Source of the DNA: Legionella sp. PC1000
GTDB lineage: Bacteria > Pseudomonadota > Gammaproteobacteria > Legionellales > Legionellaceae
NCBI RefSeq assembly: GCF_014109805.1
Contig: NZ_CP059400.1
Span: 3,991,001 to 4,055,000, forward strand
DNA: 64,000 nt
Reading direction: 5' to 3'
A model generated the notes under the pieces. That model saw only the letters and a program-made list of their open reading frames with translations, made no database searches and was not told where the DNA came from. Made by a program: the position numbers and the translations under genes. Numbering within the stretch: the stretch's first letter is position 1; each line of letters starts with the position of its first letter. Shown piece after piece: positions 63,684 to 64,000 of the stretch.

Positions 63684-64000
63684 ATGCCCCAAATTATAAA
63701 TAGTAATGCTTTTGTAGCAATCCAAGATGACCTGAATATCTTATTCGAGCAAGTTTATAAGCACGAGAAGAAAGATAGGCCAGAAATAACATTCCAGGTT
63801 CAATCCTTTTTAGATAATTTCAGTGAATCTCTGGTGAGTCATTGCCGCCAATTATTTATCAATGTCCGTGAAGAAGATGTAATCTATTATAAGTCAAAAG
63901 ATAAACGCAAAGGAGCTTACAGCCTTGACCCTTTCAGCAATTATGCTGGTGCGCTACAACTCATGGTTACTCTTTTAATTGCAGATCAAGAAGATCCTAC
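63684..64000 (+). CDS. Start of an orphan gene, cut by the window edge
   Basis: An ATG at 63684 with GAG about 8 bases upstream opens a frame that stays open for 105 codons to the edge. The product begins MPQIINSNAFVAIQDDLNIL and continues with a polar helical region (VYKHEKKDRPEITFQVQSFL). No signal peptide, membrane helix or motif is recognised in this part. It may be another large effector-like gene, but only the beginning can be seen. Confidence 0.6.
   Translation, partial: MPQIINSNAFVAIQDDLNILFEQVYKHEKKDRPEITFQVQSFLDNFSESLVSHCRQLFINVREEDVIYYKSKDKRKGAYSLDPFSNYAGALQLMVTLLIADQEDP

Noticed and set aside
1..64000. Genomic island, prophage or integrative element
   Set aside because: No integrase, transposase, conjugation or phage gene was found, and neither tRNA gene is followed by a repeated 3' fragment that I could see.

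Overview
The window looks like a stretch of Legionella chromosome, or of a very close relative. The DNA is AT-rich and densely coded. Housekeeping genes of gammaproteobacterial type (parC, rapA, cfa, psd, a Sua5-type tRNA-modification gene, an HAE1-type RND efflux operon) alternate with large genes that resemble no housekeeping family. Those large genes look like Dot/Icm effectors: very long proteins with eukaryotic-like or repeat modules (F-box plus Rab-like fold, CX5R phosphatase signature, 33-residue helical repeats), or with membrane hairpins and coiled coils. The genus call is inference from gene content. No Dot/Icm gene, transposase, phage gene or CRISPR array is visible in the window.

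Layout. 1-7.1 kb: end of a PLP aminotransferase, tRNA-Asn, a small ORF carrying an in-frame palindromic element, a DUF4236 protein, an F-box/Rab-like protein, a LuxR-type regulator, a small orphan gene, and a PARG-like gene with a truncated second copy beside it. 7.5-18.9 kb: a small-molecule-modifying neighbourhood with two phosphotransferases, GNAT acetyltransferases (one a tandem fusion), an aspartoacylase-like hydrolase, alpha/beta hydrolases, two methyltransferases (one PmtA-like), a cupin, a second LuxR-type regulator and a SnoaL-like protein. 19-34.8 kb: cfa, rapA, two effector-like membrane proteins, a Ure2p/YfcG-like GST, a thiolase, an orphan hydrophobic protein, a glycerophosphodiesterase, sua5, tRNA-Leu(CAG), a small secreted protein, a TIGR01777 epimerase, an ornithine-cyclodeaminase-like gene and psd. 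34.9-44.7 kb: three very large effector-like genes (kinase-like; orphan with C-terminal membrane segment; CX5R phosphatase-like with 28-residue repeats) around a DUF2520 gene. 44.8-51.1 kb: an RND efflux operon read outer-membrane factor, adaptor, pump. 51.3-58.5 kb: GT-B-like effector candidate, 33-residue-repeat protein, a small secreted protein and a tandem-duplication protein. 58.6-64 kb: parC, a CHASE3-PAS-GAF-GGDEF diguanylate cyclase, and the start of an orphan gene cut by the window edge.

How the genes fit together. Several products act on membrane phospholipid (psd makes PE, a PmtA-like enzyme methylates PE towards PC, cfa cyclopropanates acyl chains, a GDPD hydrolyses glycerophosphodiesters). 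The large orphan proteins are best read as a host-interaction repertoire scattered between core genes. Intergenic regions carry several families of palindromic repeats: a roughly 110-bp family with three copies and a possible remnant, a roughly 95-bp family with two copies, a family built on GTAGCCTGGGT arms, and elements sharing an ACCGCGCATAAAGC-like end. Many lie between convergent genes and may serve as terminators.
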